In this document: one piece after another, positions 8,567 through 20,000 of the stretch
How positions within the stretch are numbered: position 1 is the stretch's first letter
How the letters are laid out: each line of letters begins with the position of its first letter
DNA from: Listeria booriae
Lineage (GTDB): Bacteria > Bacillota > Bacilli > Lactobacillales > Listeriaceae
Direction of reading: 5' to 3'
DNA length: 64,000 nucleotides
Assembly: GCF_000766865.1 (NCBI RefSeq)
Contig: NZ_JNFA01000024.1
Location: 62,001 to 126,000 of the forward strand
Notes under the pieces: model-generated
Seen by the model: only the letters and a program-made list of their open reading frames with translations
The model's database searches: none
Told to the model about the DNA's origin: nothing
Program-made: the position numbers and the translations under genes

Positions 8567-9598
8567 ATGGGTAAAAATACAAGCCGACACGTTCTCAGTA
8601 TTTTACTTGTTGTTGCGATAAGTGTTGGGTTTATTTTTTTCCAATTTCGTAATGTCAAATGGAATGTTGTTTTCGATGTGTTGAAAAATGTGAATTTAAT
8701 CTATATTGGGCTGGCTTGTCTGGCGATGTTTTTATATTGGTGGTTGGAAGCTGTTGTTTTGCAACGTTTTGGGAAGCAGGCAGATCCTACGCTGAAAATG
8801 GGGACGTCATTTCGGATTACAATGATTGGCCAGTTTTTTAATTCGGTGACGCCGTTTGCGAGTGGTGGTCAGCCGGCGCAGCTTTATTTGTTAACGCGTC
8901 GTGGTATCGATATTGGTTTGGCGAGCTCGGTGTTGTTGATTAAATTTATTATTTATCAAGCGATGATTGTAGCAACGTTTATTTTCTTTTTGATTGTTGG
9001 TTTTCCGTTATTGGGACATACGACTTTTGAAATTAAGTATTTGATTTTGATTGGCTTTGTGATTAACTTAGGTGTGATCATAGGGCTAGTGACCGTTGCA
9101 AAAAGTGAGCGGGTGGCTGCGGCGATTGTGCATGTTTTGCTGAAGCCGGTCTTGCTTTTTGTGAAGAAAGAGCGTCGGGAAGGTATTCGTGAAAATGCGG
9201 ATAGCAAAATTGCGTCGTTTCATGAAGAAAGTGTGCGTTTTAGTGGAAATACGCGTTTGATTTGGGAATGTGTTTTCTACACGACAGTGCAGTTATTATT
9301 TTATTTGAGTATTCCGTATTTTGTCTTGCTTAGCTTGGAAGTAACGGATGTTAGTTTAATGACGACGATGACGTATCACGCGTTTGTGATGAAGCTGTCT
9401 TCTTCTATTCCAACGCCTGGCGGGACTGGTGGCGCGGAGTATAGCTTTACATCGTTTTTTGAGATGGTGTTAAGTCCTGAGAAGCTTGTGATGGCATTGA
9501 TTTTATGGCGGTTAATTACGTATTATAGCTGTACGATTTTTGGAGCGATTGCAATGATTCCGTTTAAACGTAAGAAGAGTAAGAAAAGCATTGCGTAA
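8567..9598 (+). CDS. multi-pass membrane protein of the MprF/YbhN flippase-like family
   Basis: A 343-residue membrane protein with about eight hydrophobic segments and a lysine-rich C-terminus (FKRKKSKKS). It carries the family-typical loop GQFFNSVTPFASGGQPAQLY near 87-106 and SSIPTPGGTGGAEYSF near 280-295, as in the lysylphosphatidylglycerol synthase membrane domain (COG0392 type). It is the third gene of the laf operon, like lmo2553. A role in moving glycolipid or LTA precursor across the membrane is an inference from context. The stop codon lies inside the terminator stem. Confidence 0.8.
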   Translation: MGKNTSRHVLSILLVVAISVGFIFFQFRNVKWNVVFDVLKNVNLIYIGLACLAMFLYWWLEAVVLQRFGKQADPTLKMGTSFRITMIGQFFNSVTPFASGGQPAQLYLLTRRGIDIGLASSVLLIKFIIYQAMIVATFIFFLIVGFPLLGHTTFEIKYLILIGFVINLGVIIGLVTVAKSERVAAAIVHVLLKPVLLFVKKERREGIRENADSKIASFHEESVRFSGNTRLIWECVFYTTVQLLFYLSIPYFVLLSLEVTDVSLMTTMTYHAFVMKLSSSIPTPGGTGGAEYSFTSFFEMVLSPEKLVMALILWRLITYYSCTIFGAIAMIPFKRKKSKKSIA

Positions 9599-9615
9599 AA
9601 ACGCAATGCTTTTCT
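9582..9615. terminator. bidirectional terminator between the laf operon and the MFS unit
   Basis: A perfect 15-bp stem, 9582-9596 with 9601-9615, has a 4-nt AAAA loop. A/T-rich ends on both sides suit both converging transcripts. Confidence 0.85.
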
Positions 9616-9619
9616 GATA

Positions 9620-9871
9620 TCAAGAAGTAGTGAAGTAATCGGACTGCCATCTAGCAATCAGGTTTCGCGAATCGTCGTTGGATAGTGATTTATAGCCGAT
9701 GATGTGTTCTTTTGCGATTTCTAGGCTTTCAAAGTGGTCGATTAATCGTTGCGCCGTGTTGTTAATGTGGACGTCTCCGAGTAAGATGGATTGTTTTTTT
9801 TCGTCGTTTGCTAATTTGGAACCTACGATATAACCGGCTGCTGTGATGAGGAGGACATGGTTCGGGTTCAT
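9620..9871 (-). CDS. small protein of unknown function, translationally coupled to the MFS gene
   Basis: 83 residues, MNPNHVLLITAAGYIVGS onward, with a short hydrophobic start and a polar remainder rich in Asp, Asn and Ser. I do not recognise a family. The ATG overlaps the TGA stop of the upstream MFS gene (ATGA), and the stop sits right against the bidirectional terminator, so it is the last gene of a two-gene unit. The coupling supports it being real and related to the transporter's job. Confidence 0.6.
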   Translation of the reverse strand: MNPNHVLLITAAGYIVGSKLANDEKKQSILLGDVHINNTAQRLIDHFESLEIAKEHIIGYKSLSNDDSRNLIARWQSDYFTTS

Positions 9872-11058
9872 AGTTCTTCACTTCCTTTTAAATGTTTTGT
9901 CGCGGCGATTGAAAAATACATATAGACAAAAACGCAAGCTAGAGCGATGATTCCTGCTAGGATATACAGACCTTGGAAAGATAGGGCGTGATGGATTTCT
10001 CCCATGATGTAAGGTCCGATTCCTAAGCCTAAATCGAGTCCGATAAAGTAGGTAGATAAGGCAATGCCAATTCGGTGTGGTTCGCATGATTTCAAACTAA
10101 CTGCTTGTCCGTTCGACATAAAAGTACCGTAGCCTAAGCCGATGAGACCGCCGGATAGAAGCAAGATAAAGCTTGTCGACGCTGTACTTAAAACAAATAG
10201 ACCCACGGCTAAAAAGATGTAACTTGGATACATTACAAATTTTTCCCCTTTGGCGTCGAATATTTTTCCGGACATCGGTCTTGTGAAAGTGATGACTAGT
10301 GCGTATACGACGAAGAAGAAGGTGCTGGCGCTGACCAAGTTGATTTCTCTAGCGTAGGAAGCCAAAAAAGTAAGTACGGTGGAATAAGAGATGCCCATCA
10401 AAAAGGCGACAAAGGCGATTGGCAATACTTTAAATTCTACAAAGCTGGATAGTGTCCATGTTTTCAATGCTTTTCGATGTTCGGGTGTTAAAACGATATT
10501 TTTCACTGGGAGATAGAAACAAAGGATGGTTGTTAGGAATACAAGGATGGTAGAAAAAATGATGATGGTATAAAAACTTGTCGTGCTTAATAAAATCATA
10601 CCGATAAATGGCCCGATTGCTGCTGCTAAACTGGTGCTGAGTCCGTAATAATTAATGCCTTCGCCGTTTCTTGATTTTGGGATGTAGGACGTGACGATGG
10701 CGTTTGTGGCGGTGGAAGTAGTTCCGTACGCAAACCCGTTTAAAAAGCGAATGAGGAACATGACGGAGATGGAAGGCATGTATATGTAAGCCATTGTTGT
10801 GACTAGAAAGAACAGAATGCCATATCGCAACACGCGTTTTCGACCGAATAATTCTAATTTTTTGCCCATGTAGAGTCTAGCTAGAAGTGTACCGAGGATG
10901 TAAATACCGGAGGCAAAACCTGCGGCGCCTAGTGAGGCGTTTAGTTCTTCTTGGGCGATGACGGCGATGATAACCATTAGTAAATAGTAGACAAGGTATA
11001 CAACGAAGTTAATGAGTGTGATTAAAACAAAGCCTTGATTAAATAATTTTTCTTTCAT
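9868..11058 (-). CDS. MFS transporter
   Basis: About 396 residues starting MKEKLFNQGFVLI, with roughly twelve membrane segments. The MFS loop signature between segments 2 and 3 is present as ARLYMGKKLELFGRKRVL. The ATG at 11058 is preferred over an upstream in-frame TTG at 11100 because AAAGGGA sits just ahead of it. The gene is divergent from a Crp/Fnr-family regulator and shares a 198-bp region with it, so regulation by that protein is likely. The substrate is not evident; drug or small-metabolite efflux is the usual role of this shape of MFS protein. Confidence 0.85.
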   Translation of the reverse strand: MKEKLFNQGFVLITLINFVVYLVYYLLMVIIAVIAQEELNASLGAAGFASGIYILGTLLARLYMGKKLELFGRKRVLRYGILFFLVTTMAYIYMPSISVMFLIRFLNGFAYGTTSTATNAIVTSYIPKSRNGEGINYYGLSTSLAAAIGPFIGMILLSTTSFYTIIIFSTILVFLTTILCFYLPVKNIVLTPEHRKALKTWTLSSFVEFKVLPIAFVAFLMGISYSTVLTFLASYAREINLVSASTFFFVVYALVITFTRPMSGKIFDAKGEKFVMYPSYIFLAVGLFVLSTASTSFILLLSGGLIGLGYGTFMSNGQAVSLKSCEPHRIGIALSTYFIGLDLGLGIGPYIMGEIHHALSFQGLYILAGIIALACVFVYMYFSIAATKHLKGSEEL

Positions 11059-11172
11059 ACGATATAATCCCTTTCTTCTTGTAATTTGTGCTAATAACAA
11101 GCATTATTATAGGGGTATTTTCATCGGGATACTTTTTGATTTGCTAAACTGGTATGATATAAACAAAAATGT

Positions 11173-11186
11173 ATAACAAATGTTGC
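11173..11186. promoter_or_regulatory. PrfA/Crp-type palindrome in the divergent promoter region
   Basis: ATAACAAATGTTGC contains the symmetric core AACA-NN-TGTT and matches 9 of the 12 defined positions of the PrfA box TTAACANNTGTTAA. It lies just upstream of the TATAAT at 11199-11204 that serves the regulator gene, at the -35 position. The opposite-strand TATAAT of the MFS gene is at 11111-11106. Confidence 0.45.
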
Positions 11187-11256
11187 GAATAAATGAGGTA
11201 TAATTTTGTATGATAAATAAACAGGTGTGAAAGTTGCGAGAAAGGGAGGATGGAAA

Positions 11257-11916
11257 ATGAATCATGATATTCTTAGTGAGTATGTGAGTGCCAATGATTT
11301 TCCAGTAGTTACGCGGGGGAAACGGAAATATTTAACCTACGAGGGATTGGAAGATTCGTATGTGTACATATTAAAAAATGGGATTATTAAGACGAGCATT
11401 ATTTCAAGGGATGGCCGGGAATTTAACTTGGCGTATATTAATAAAATGGACATTGTGTCGTTGTTAAAGGATGAGTATTCTCAGTTTGCGAATGCGCCTT
11501 TTAATATTCGTGTGGAGTCAGATCGTGCGGAATTGTATCGGATTGATCGGGTTCGGTTTTGGAAAGATGTGAATGGGAATGCGGATTTGCAAATTTATGT
11601 GAAGGATTATTATCGTACGCGGTTGCTCGAGTCGATTAAGAAGATGCAGCAAATGTTGATGAATGGTAAATTGGGTGCGATTTGTACGCAACTCTATGAA
11701 TTGTATAAATTATTTGGTGTGGAGATCGAGAAGGACGCGTTTTTGATTGATTTTTTGGTGAGTAATGAGGAGATTGGGCACTTTTGTGGGATTAATTCGG
11801 CGAGTAGTGTGAATCGGATTTTTCAGCAGTTGAAGGCGGAAGGTGTTATCGCGATGAAGCGGCGGTACATTATTATTAAAAAGTTAGATGTGATTCAGGA
11901 AAATGTTATTTTTTAA
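11257..11916 (+). CDS. Crp/Fnr (PrfA-like) family transcriptional regulator
   Basis: A 219-residue DNA-binding protein with an N-terminal cyclic-nucleotide-binding-like beta barrel (VYILKNGIIKTSIISRDG near 34-51) and a C-terminal helix-turn-helix, SNEEIGHFCGINSASSVNRI near 177-196. Listeria genomes hold many such proteins besides PrfA; I cannot tie this one to a named member. The ATG at 11257 follows GGGAGG by 7 bases, so an in-frame GTG 30 bp earlier is rejected. It probably controls the divergent MFS gene and itself through the palindrome at 11173-11186. Confidence 0.82.
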   Translation: MNHDILSEYVSANDFPVVTRGKRKYLTYEGLEDSYVYILKNGIIKTSIISRDGREFNLAYINKMDIVSLLKDEYSQFANAPFNIRVESDRAELYRIDRVRFWKDVNGNADLQIYVKDYYRTRLLESIKKMQQMLMNGKLGAICTQLYELYKLFGVEIEKDAFLIDFLVSNEEIGHFCGINSASSVNRIFQQLKAEGVIAMKRRYIIIKKLDVIQENVIF

Positions 11917-11954
11917 TTGAGAACGGCTCTCAACTAGGCAGGGATGATTTTATT

Positions 11955-11963
11955 TGTTATAAT
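11955..11963 (+). promoter_or_regulatory. extended -10 promoter of the ABC exporter gene
   Basis: TGTTATAAT (TATAAT 11958-11963), 30 bp upstream of the ATG at 11994. A small TTGAGA/TCTCAA hairpin at 11917-11933 separates it from the regulator gene. Confidence 0.45.
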
Positions 11964-11993
11964 GGTATTTCTGTGAGGAAAGGGGAGTTTTGG

Positions 11994-13715
11994 ATGTTAA
12001 AACGGTTTTTTAGTTATTATAAGCCTTACAAGCTTTTATTTATAATCGACTTTGGTTGTGCGGTTATTGCGGCACTGCTTGAGCTTGCGTTTCCGGTGGC
12101 GGTGAATCAGGTGATTGATAAGTTGTTGCCTGACCGTGATTGGGGTTTGATTGTGACGGCGGCTTTGGCGCTTTTATTCTTTTATTTCTTGAATATGTTT
12201 ATGCAGTATATTGTGACTTACTGGGGGCATATGTTGGGACTTAATATTGAGACGGATATGCGGCGGGATTTGTTTGCGCATTTGCAAAAGCAGCCGTTTG
12301 AGTATTATGACAATCAGAAAACAGGGAAGTTGATGTCGCGGATGACGACGGATTTATTTGAGATTGGCGAGGTGGCGCATCACGGGCCGGAGGATATTTT
12401 TATTTCGATTATGTCGCTTGTCGGAGCGTTCTTGTTGATGATGACAATTAATGTGAAACTCGCGGTGATGACGATTATTTTGGTGCCAATTTTGACGGTG
12501 CTAATTATTTTCTTTAATAAAAAAATGACTGGTGTGAATACGCAGATTTTCAAGGATTTGGGCAGTTTTAATGCTGGTGTGGAAAATGCGATTAGTGGTG
12601 TGCGTGTGGTGCAGGCGTTTGCGAATGAGGATTTTGAGCGTAAGCGTTTTGGCAAGTTGAATCAGACGTATCGTAAGTCGAAATTGATGTTTTATAAGGT
12701 GATGGGATTTAGTTTTTCGTTTAACTACTTTCTGATGCGCTTGATCACGTTGTTTGCGTTGTTCTTTGGGTCTTATTTTGTTATTAACGATGGGATTACA
12801 TATGGGCAGTTTGTGAGTTTTATTTTGCTGACGAACGTGTTTATGCGGCCGATCGAGAAGATTAATTCGGTGATTGAGAGTTATCCGAAGGGGATTGCTG
12901 GGTTTAAGCGGTTTATTGAAGTGATTGATACGGAGCCGGCGATTAAGGATAAGGATGGTGCTGTGAATGTTGGGGCGTTGCGTGGGGACATTGTTTATGA
13001 CCATGTGTCGTTTCAATATGATTCTGGCAAAACGGTGCTAGATGGGATTAATCTTCGTGTGAAGGCTGGCGAGACGGTTGCTTTTGTGGGGCCATCTGGT
13101 GCTGGAAAGACGACGATTTGTAATTTATTGCCGCGGTTTTATGATGTGACGGATGGTGCGATTACGATTGACGGGATTAATATTCAGGCGATGACGCTGG
13201 ATTCTTTACGCACGCAAATTGGCGTGGTGCAGCAGGATGTGTTCTTGTTTTCTGGGACGATTCGTGAAAATATTGCCTACGGAAAACTGGATGCGACGGA
13301 AGAAGAGATTTGGTACGTTGTAAAATTAGCGCATCTGGAAAAAGTCGTGCAGGAAATGCCGAACGGTTTGGATACGATTATTGGTGAGCGCGGCGTGAAA
13401 CTTTCTGGTGGTCAGAAACAGCGGCTGGCAATTGCACGGATGTTCTTGAAAAATCCGCCAATCTTGATTTTGGATGAGGCGACTTCAGCGCTTGATACGG
13501 AGACGGAATTAGTGATTCAACAGTCGCTAGATGATCTTGCAAAAGGCCGTACGACGATGATTATCGCGCATCGCTTGGCGACGATTAAACATGCGGACCG
13601 GATTATCGTGGTGAATGAGTCAGGAATCGCCGAACAGGGAACGCATGATGAATTAATGGCAAAACAAGGCGCGTATCGCAATTTGCATGATGCGCAGTTT
13701 GCTAGAAATCAATAA
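11994..13715 (+). CDS. ABC exporter, fused membrane and ATPase domains (MsbA/BmrA type)
   Basis: A 573-residue half-transporter: six membrane helices in residues ~15-300, then an ATPase domain with Walker A GPSGAGKTT, signature KLSGGQKQR, Walker B ILILDEATSALD and the H-loop IIAHRLATI. Such proteins act as dimers exporting lipids, peptides or drugs. No partner half-transporter is next to it, so a homodimer is likely. The ATG at 11994 follows AGGGGAG by 6 bases; the in-frame GTG at 11973 has no ribosome site. A strong terminator follows. Confidence 0.88.
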   Translation: MLKRFFSYYKPYKLLFIIDFGCAVIAALLELAFPVAVNQVIDKLLPDRDWGLIVTAALALLFFYFLNMFMQYIVTYWGHMLGLNIETDMRRDLFAHLQKQPFEYYDNQKTGKLMSRMTTDLFEIGEVAHHGPEDIFISIMSLVGAFLLMMTINVKLAVMTIILVPILTVLIIFFNKKMTGVNTQIFKDLGSFNAGVENAISGVRVVQAFANEDFERKRFGKLNQTYRKSKLMFYKVMGFSFSFNYFLMRLITLFALFFGSYFVINDGITYGQFVSFILLTNVFMRPIEKINSVIESYPKGIAGFKRFIEVIDTEPAIKDKDGAVNVGALRGDIVYDHVSFQYDSGKTVLDGINLRVKAGETVAFVGPSGAGKTTICNLLPRFYDVTDGAITIDGINIQAMTLDSLRTQIGVVQQDVFLFSGTIRENIAYGKLDATEEEIWYVVKLAHLEKVVQEMPNGLDTIIGERGVKLSGGQKQRLAIARMFLKNPPILILDEATSALDTETELVIQQSLDDLAKGRTTMIIAHRLATIKHADRIIVVNESGIAEQGTHDELMAKQGAYRNLHDAQFARNQ

Positions 13716-13721
13716 TAATAG

Positions 13722-13760
13722 ACACATTACATTTTTTACAAAGTGTAGTGTGTTTTTTTT
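13722..13760 (+). terminator. terminator after the ABC exporter
   Basis: ACACATTACA (13722-13731) pairs with TGTAGTGTGT (13744-13753), with one G.U pair, followed by a run of Ts to 13760. Confidence 0.8.
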
Positions 13761-14015
13761 GTTTTAAAAATTTTTTTCGGGGTTCAATAGTGAGCAAAAA
13801 AGTACAGTTTTACTAGTTTTATTCGGCTTATTATGATTAAAATTTACCAATTAACTAGTAGTATCGTGTTTTAAAACAAGAATAAGTGGTAATTAATGAT
13901 TTCAAGGTGTTTGTAATATAAGACACAAAAGACACATATAAATGCTCAAAATTTTACAATTCATAAATAGACATTGTTAGCTTTAAGCAAGCATATTCGA
14001 AAGGGGAAAAAAGTG
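13761..14015 (+). other. AT-rich upstream region of the adhesin gene
   Basis: About 255 bp with no gene. It holds a promoter at 13809-13837, two ACTAGT palindromes (13812-13817 and 13854-13859) 42 bp apart, and the AAGGGG ribosome site at 14001-14006. The predicted leader is about 170 nt. Confidence 0.5.
13809..13837 (+). promoter_or_regulatory. promoter of the adhesin gene
   Basis: -35 TTTACT (13809-13814), 17-bp spacer, -10 TATGAT (13832-13837). Confidence 0.45.
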
Positions 14016-17000
14016 ATGAAAAAGGTGTTAGCGGCAGTTCTTACTGTTATGCTCGTGGCTTTCACCGTTTTAACAGCTGTGCCAGCGCAATCTGAGAATT
14101 TAGAAACGGCGAAACAGGATTTCTTTACACAAGTAACAGTGGGGGACGTGGAAGGGAACGTTATAACGGAGAAGTCTAAGCCGGTTGTTTTACAGGAAAG
14201 TAAGCTAAATGTGCGATATAACTGGAAAATTGCGAGTGAGGAGAGTTTGGCAGGCAAAGAGATTTTAGTGACACTCCCAGAAGCGCTACATATGGAGGGC
14301 GACTTGCAAGCAGATTTCAAAATTGGTGATGTAGTTTACGGGAAATGGTCTGTGGATAATGAAAAGCATGTATTGCAAGTACAGTTGAATGAGGATGTGC
14401 CTGTGTTTGATGAAGATCAGGTTGGGGATATCGTGTTACGGGCAACGTTACAAAGTGATACGAAAGAGAAGCTGTTGCCACTGAACTTTGATCTTGGTTC
14501 GCAGTTGGTGACGTTGCAAGTTCCGCTACAACAAGAGGTGACGCCAGTTGCTGAGCCGGAGGTACCGACGGAAAAAGAGGCGGTGAAAGAGGATACTGTG
14601 AAGAAAGATGCGACGAAGGCTGTGACGCCAAAAGCGAAGGCGTCGGTTGCAACGGTGAATGGGGTCATTGATGAAAATATTTTGACGAATGTTATTTTTA
14701 CGGATAGTGATGGGAACCCGTATACGGATGAGAATCGCCCAACGGTGGATTCGTCTGCCAAAATTCAGTTTGAATGGGCGCTTCCTGATGCGCTTAATGT
14801 GAAGAATGGGGATACGTATACGTTTGCGATACCTACTATTTTTGCGATTAATTCGCCGATTACGGGGACGCTTGGGGAGTATGGGACGTTTGTTGTGAAT
14901 ACGGATCATACGGTGACATTGACGTTTAATGAAAATGCGGAGACATCATCGGAGGTTCACGGGGAATTGCATTTTAATACGTATTTTGATAAGCAGCATT
15001 TGATTGGGATTACGACGAAAACAATTACGTTTCCGGTAGATGAGGGTACGATGTTTACGCTGGATTTCTTACCGACTGGTGGGACGGCGATTACGAAGAC
15101 GGGTGCGGCAAATGCCACGTATAATCCTACTTCGGTTAGCTGGAAGGTGCAGGTGAATGGGAATCAGAAACTGCTTAAGAATGCGGTTTTGAAAGATCCG
15201 ATGCAGGCTGGTTTATCGCTTGATCCAACGTCGATTCAAGTGTATAAGCTGAATGTGTTTATGGATGGGACGAATAGTGTGGGGGAACTGGCGGACCCGT
15301 CGGAGTACACGATTGTACCGAACGCGAATAATACGCTTGAAATTGATTTTGCGGATAGCATGATTCAGGCGTATGAGGTGCGATACACGACGACGATTAC
15401 GGATTTGACGAAAACGAGTTTCACGAATAAGGCGACGTTGACTAGTACGGGGAATACAGCGGTTTCGGCTTCTTCGACGGTGAATATTAATCGTGGGAAG
15501 CGTTTGAACAAGTCAAGTACGTATGATTCGAAGACGCAAAAAATTTCTTGGACGATTAATTATAATTATGATACGGCAACGATTACGCAGGCCAATGCGA
15601 TTATTCGGGATTTGTTTTCGAATACGTATGGGCTTGTGCCAGGCTCGATTGTTGTGAAAAATGTGAGCATTGATGGGACTGGTGCGGCAACGATTGGTAG
15701 CACGGTGCCTTCTACGGCTTATACAGTGACGCCGACGTCTAATGGGACGCAGAACGGGTTTAATTTGCAGTTTAATCAGGGGATTAGTGGGGCGTATGTG
15801 ATTACGTATGATACGGTGCCGACTGGACTGATTACGAGTAATATTAATGTGGTCAATCAGGTGAGTTCGCCGAATACAACGACGGTGAGTTCGACGCGTG
15901 GTGTGACTCAGGGCAATATTAGTAAACGAACGACGAGCATTAATTATAATACGAAAGTGATGCAGTGGGAGCAGATTATTAATAACAACAACTATATTAT
16001 GAATCATGTTTTTATTAAGGATCGTTTCACTTCGGACGGTTTAACATTGGTGCAAAATTCGGTGAAAATAGTAGACATGAATAATGCGAATAGTGTGTTG
16101 GTTCTCGGGACGGATTACGAGTTGGAGCTGAACTCGGATGGGCAAGGGTTTGTGGTGACGCTCATTGGGGCTTATGGGGAGAACATGACGCATACGTTGA
16201 AGTTGACATATGCGACGACGTTTAATTATTCGGAAGTGACGGCGCCAAATAATTTTGAAAATGTGGCTTCGATTTTCTGGACGGAGATTAATGGGGACGA
16301 TACGAGTTCGGTGATTGTGAATGTGAACCCGGGAGATTATACGAAGAACAATGGGTTTAAGTCGGGGAGTTATAATGCGCAGCGGAAGGAGCTGACGTGG
16401 ACGGTTGGCATGAACTATAATTTGCTGACTGTGACGGATCCAATTTTTACGGATGCTATTCCGGCGAATCAGAAGTTGTTGCCAAATACGATTGAAGTGC
16501 ATAAGATGACGCTTGGTTCTGGGCAGAATGCGTATTCGGACGGCGGGATTGTGCCGAGTAGTGAGTATACGCTGGATACGACGGGAAATGTGATTACGGT
16601 GCATTTTAATCATAGTATTCAGACGGCGTATTATATTACGTATAAGACGAGCATTGCGGATACGTTGATCGTGGCTTCTTACCAAAATACGGGGACGTTA
16701 AAAGATGGCGCGCAGAATTTTGCTTCGTGGACGGGAACGGTGAACATTCCGAGTGGTGGAAGCTATGTTACGAAGTCGGGAACGCAAAATGGTAAAAATA
16801 TTGATTGGACGGCGAACATTAATGCTGGGCAGTCAACGATTTCAAACGCAACGATTATCGATACGCCGACAAGTAATCAAGTGCTGATTCCATCCTCGTT
16901 CCACTTGTATAAGACGGTGGTAGCTGCCAACGGAACCTTTACGCAAGGCGCCGAGATGGTGCAAGGGACGGATTATACGCTTGAAATCACGACGGATAAT

Positions 17001-20000
17001 GTGACGGGTGCGCAGAAATTTAAAATAACGTTTGCGAATACGATTTCGACGGCCTATATTTTGAAATATAGTTCGTTCATTGACGCGAATGATAAAGAAA
17101 CGATTAGTAATGCTATCAAACTTGCTGGTAGCAACATTACGACGGAGCTAGTGGAGACGGCGTATGATGTCGTTGTTAAGGTCACAGACGGCGGAGGTAG
17201 CGCGACGGGAGTTCGTGGCACAATTACGCTAACGAAGACGAATATAGGTACTACGCCACTTGCTGGAGCTAGTATGGCATTGTATGATGCGACGGGAACT
17301 GTTGTGTTGCGTTCAGGCGTGACGGATAGCACTGGTAAAGTCGTTTTCGGAGCTTTGCGCTACGGGAATTATATTTTGAAGGAACTGGCCGCGCCGACGG
17401 GGTATGTCATTTCGGACGCTTTGGAAGTTGGTACGACGGTGAATATTGCTCAAACGGCTAAAGATGTGACGGTTAAAAATAGCTTATATGTCGGCGAAGT
17501 TACGTTGACAAAATATGAAACAAATACGACCAACGCATTGTCAGGCGCAGTTTTTCAATTGAAGAAAGGTGGCACAGTCGTTCAAGATAATCTTACAACC
17601 GACGCGAACGGAAAAATCCATTTGACGAATTTGGAGCCAGGAAGTTATTCTTTCGTGGAAGTCACTGCGCCACAAGGATATCAGCTAAATGCAACGCCAT
17701 ACAATTTTACAATAGGTGCAAAACAAACAACGCCAATTACTGTGACGGCGTATGATGCGCTTATTTTAGGAACGATTTCCCTGACAAAAGAAGATAGCGT
17801 GACGCACATGCCGTTATCTGGAGCAGTTTTCAAATTATTAAATAGTTCTGGGGCAACGCTGCAATCGAATTTAACGACAGATCTGCAAGGAAAACTCGTC
17901 ATTCCGAACTTACCGCTTGGCAACTACTCACTCGTCGAAACAGTGGCACCAGCGGATTACAAACTAGACACCACGCCAATTCCAATTACGATTTCAAAAG
18001 CAACAACAAGCACAAACATCGTCTCCAAAACAATGACAAACACACTAAAAACAGGCGGAGTCAAGCTCACCAAGAAAGATAAGAAGTCCAAATTAGCACT
18101 TTCCGGAGCTGTCTTCTCTTTACAAAAAGCAAATGGTGATGTCGTGCAAGCCAACTTGACGAGTGATGAAAACGGCGAAATTCACGTGACCAATTTAGCA
18201 CCTGGAAACTACCAATTTGTCGAAACGGCCGCACCGACAGGTTACTATTTAGATGACACAGCGATTCCGTTTACGATTGTGAAGTCGCAACAACAAGAAG
18301 TCGCCTTGACAGCGCTCGACACAGTCGTTCCAGGGACGGTTATTTTAACAAAACAAGATCACGTTTCCAAAGAGGGGCTGGCAGGAGCAACATTCCAACT
18401 ACTAGACGCTGATGAGCAAGTTTTACAAACGGATTTGGAGACTGACGAATTCGGTAAGTTAACAATTGAAAACCTTGACCCAGGCGATTATTTCTTAGTT
18501 GAAACCAGCGCACCAGAGGCTTATCAGCTTGATAGCACACCGATTCCGTTCCATATCGCGCTTGCCCAACAAGAAGCATTGACAATGACACATGACAACA
18601 CCTTAAAAACTGGCGGATTTACACTACACAAAGTCGACAGCGTGAACGTTCTACAAAAATTAACTGGCGCTAAGTTTGATTTAAAAGCAAGCGATACTGG
18701 TGAAATCGTTCGTAGCGACCTAGAAGTTGACGAAAATGGCGACCTCTCTATCGATGGCTTGGCTCCAGGCGATTACGATCTTACCGAAACGAAAGCACCG
18801 CAAGATTACGAGCTACCAACGAGCGATTACCATTTTACAATTACTAAAAATCAAACGAGGGCACTAGACATCAACTATTCCAACGAACTTATCAAAGGCA
18901 AGGCCAAACTAATCAAACAAGATAGCGTAAACCCGCTACAACACATTGCAGGCGCCACTTTTGACGTTCAAAATGATCAAGGGGAAGTCGTGCAATCCGG
19001 TTTAGTAACAAATAACGATGGCGAAATTACAACACAAGACTTGGCACCAGGCGATTACAGTTTTGTCGAAACAAGCGCAGCATTCGGCTATATTCTAGAC
19101 GCAACCCCAGTGCCATTCACGATCGCCAAATCCCAACAAGAAACAACAGTCGTCGAAAAAACAAACATATTAACACCGGGCAGCGTTATTCTAGAAAAAC
19201 TAGACAAAAAAACCAAGACACCGATTGCAGGGGCTACATTTAAACTGCTAAACAAAGACGGTGACGTCATACAAGACAATCTCGTTGGTGGTTCCGACGG
19301 TCTGATTAGCGTTAACGATTTACCACCCGGCGACTATCAATTCATCGAAACAGCTGCGCCAACAGGCTACTACCTAGACTCGACTCCAGTACTTTTTACA
19401 ATCGTTAAAGGGCAGCAAGCACCGATTTCAGTAGAAGCATTCAACACGATTATTCCGGGAACTGTATCTTTATCCAAAACAGACAGTGCCTCAGGAGAAG
19501 CTTTGGCTGGAGCAGTTTATCGATTAACAGACGCCGAGGGTAGCACGATACAAGAAGACTTAACAACTGACGTATTCGGAAAAATAGTTATTCCAGGCCT
19601 TGATCCAGGCGACTATATGCTACAAGAAACAACCGCGCCGCAATATTATCAGTTAGATAGCAGTTTTATCAAATTTACGATTACAAAAGCGCAAGACAAA
19701 GCGTTACAACTAGAGGCGACGAATACACTACTCACCGGCTCCGTGCGCATTCATAAAGTGGACAGCATCAACCGCGGAGAGGCATTAAAAGGCGCTAAAT
19801 TCAGCTTGAAATCGCTCCAACTAGGCGGCAAAATAGGTACCACTTTTACAACGGACGAAACAGGCGACATCCACATTGATAACCTAGTTCCAGGCGACTA
19901 TGAATTGATGGAAACCGAAGCGCCAACCAACTACAAACTACCAATCACGCCACTATCATTCACCATCGAAAAAGGCCAAGAACGAACACTATTAATCAAC

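Noticed and set aside
10176-10186. GTCGAC core of the structured element, also at 18640
   Set aside because: Both lie inside coding genes (MFS, adhesin) with no matching arm or CTAGTTTCTAGG hairpin nearby; a 6-base match is expected by chance.
11058-11100. TTG at 11100 as MFS start
   Set aside because: The extra 14 residues are not hydrophobic, and the ribosome site AAAGGGA points to ATG at 11058.
15513-16685. Long minus-strand frames over the adhesin gene
   Set aside because: They are rich in Arg, Ile, His and Asn, an artefact of the GT-rich coding strand; no start signals.
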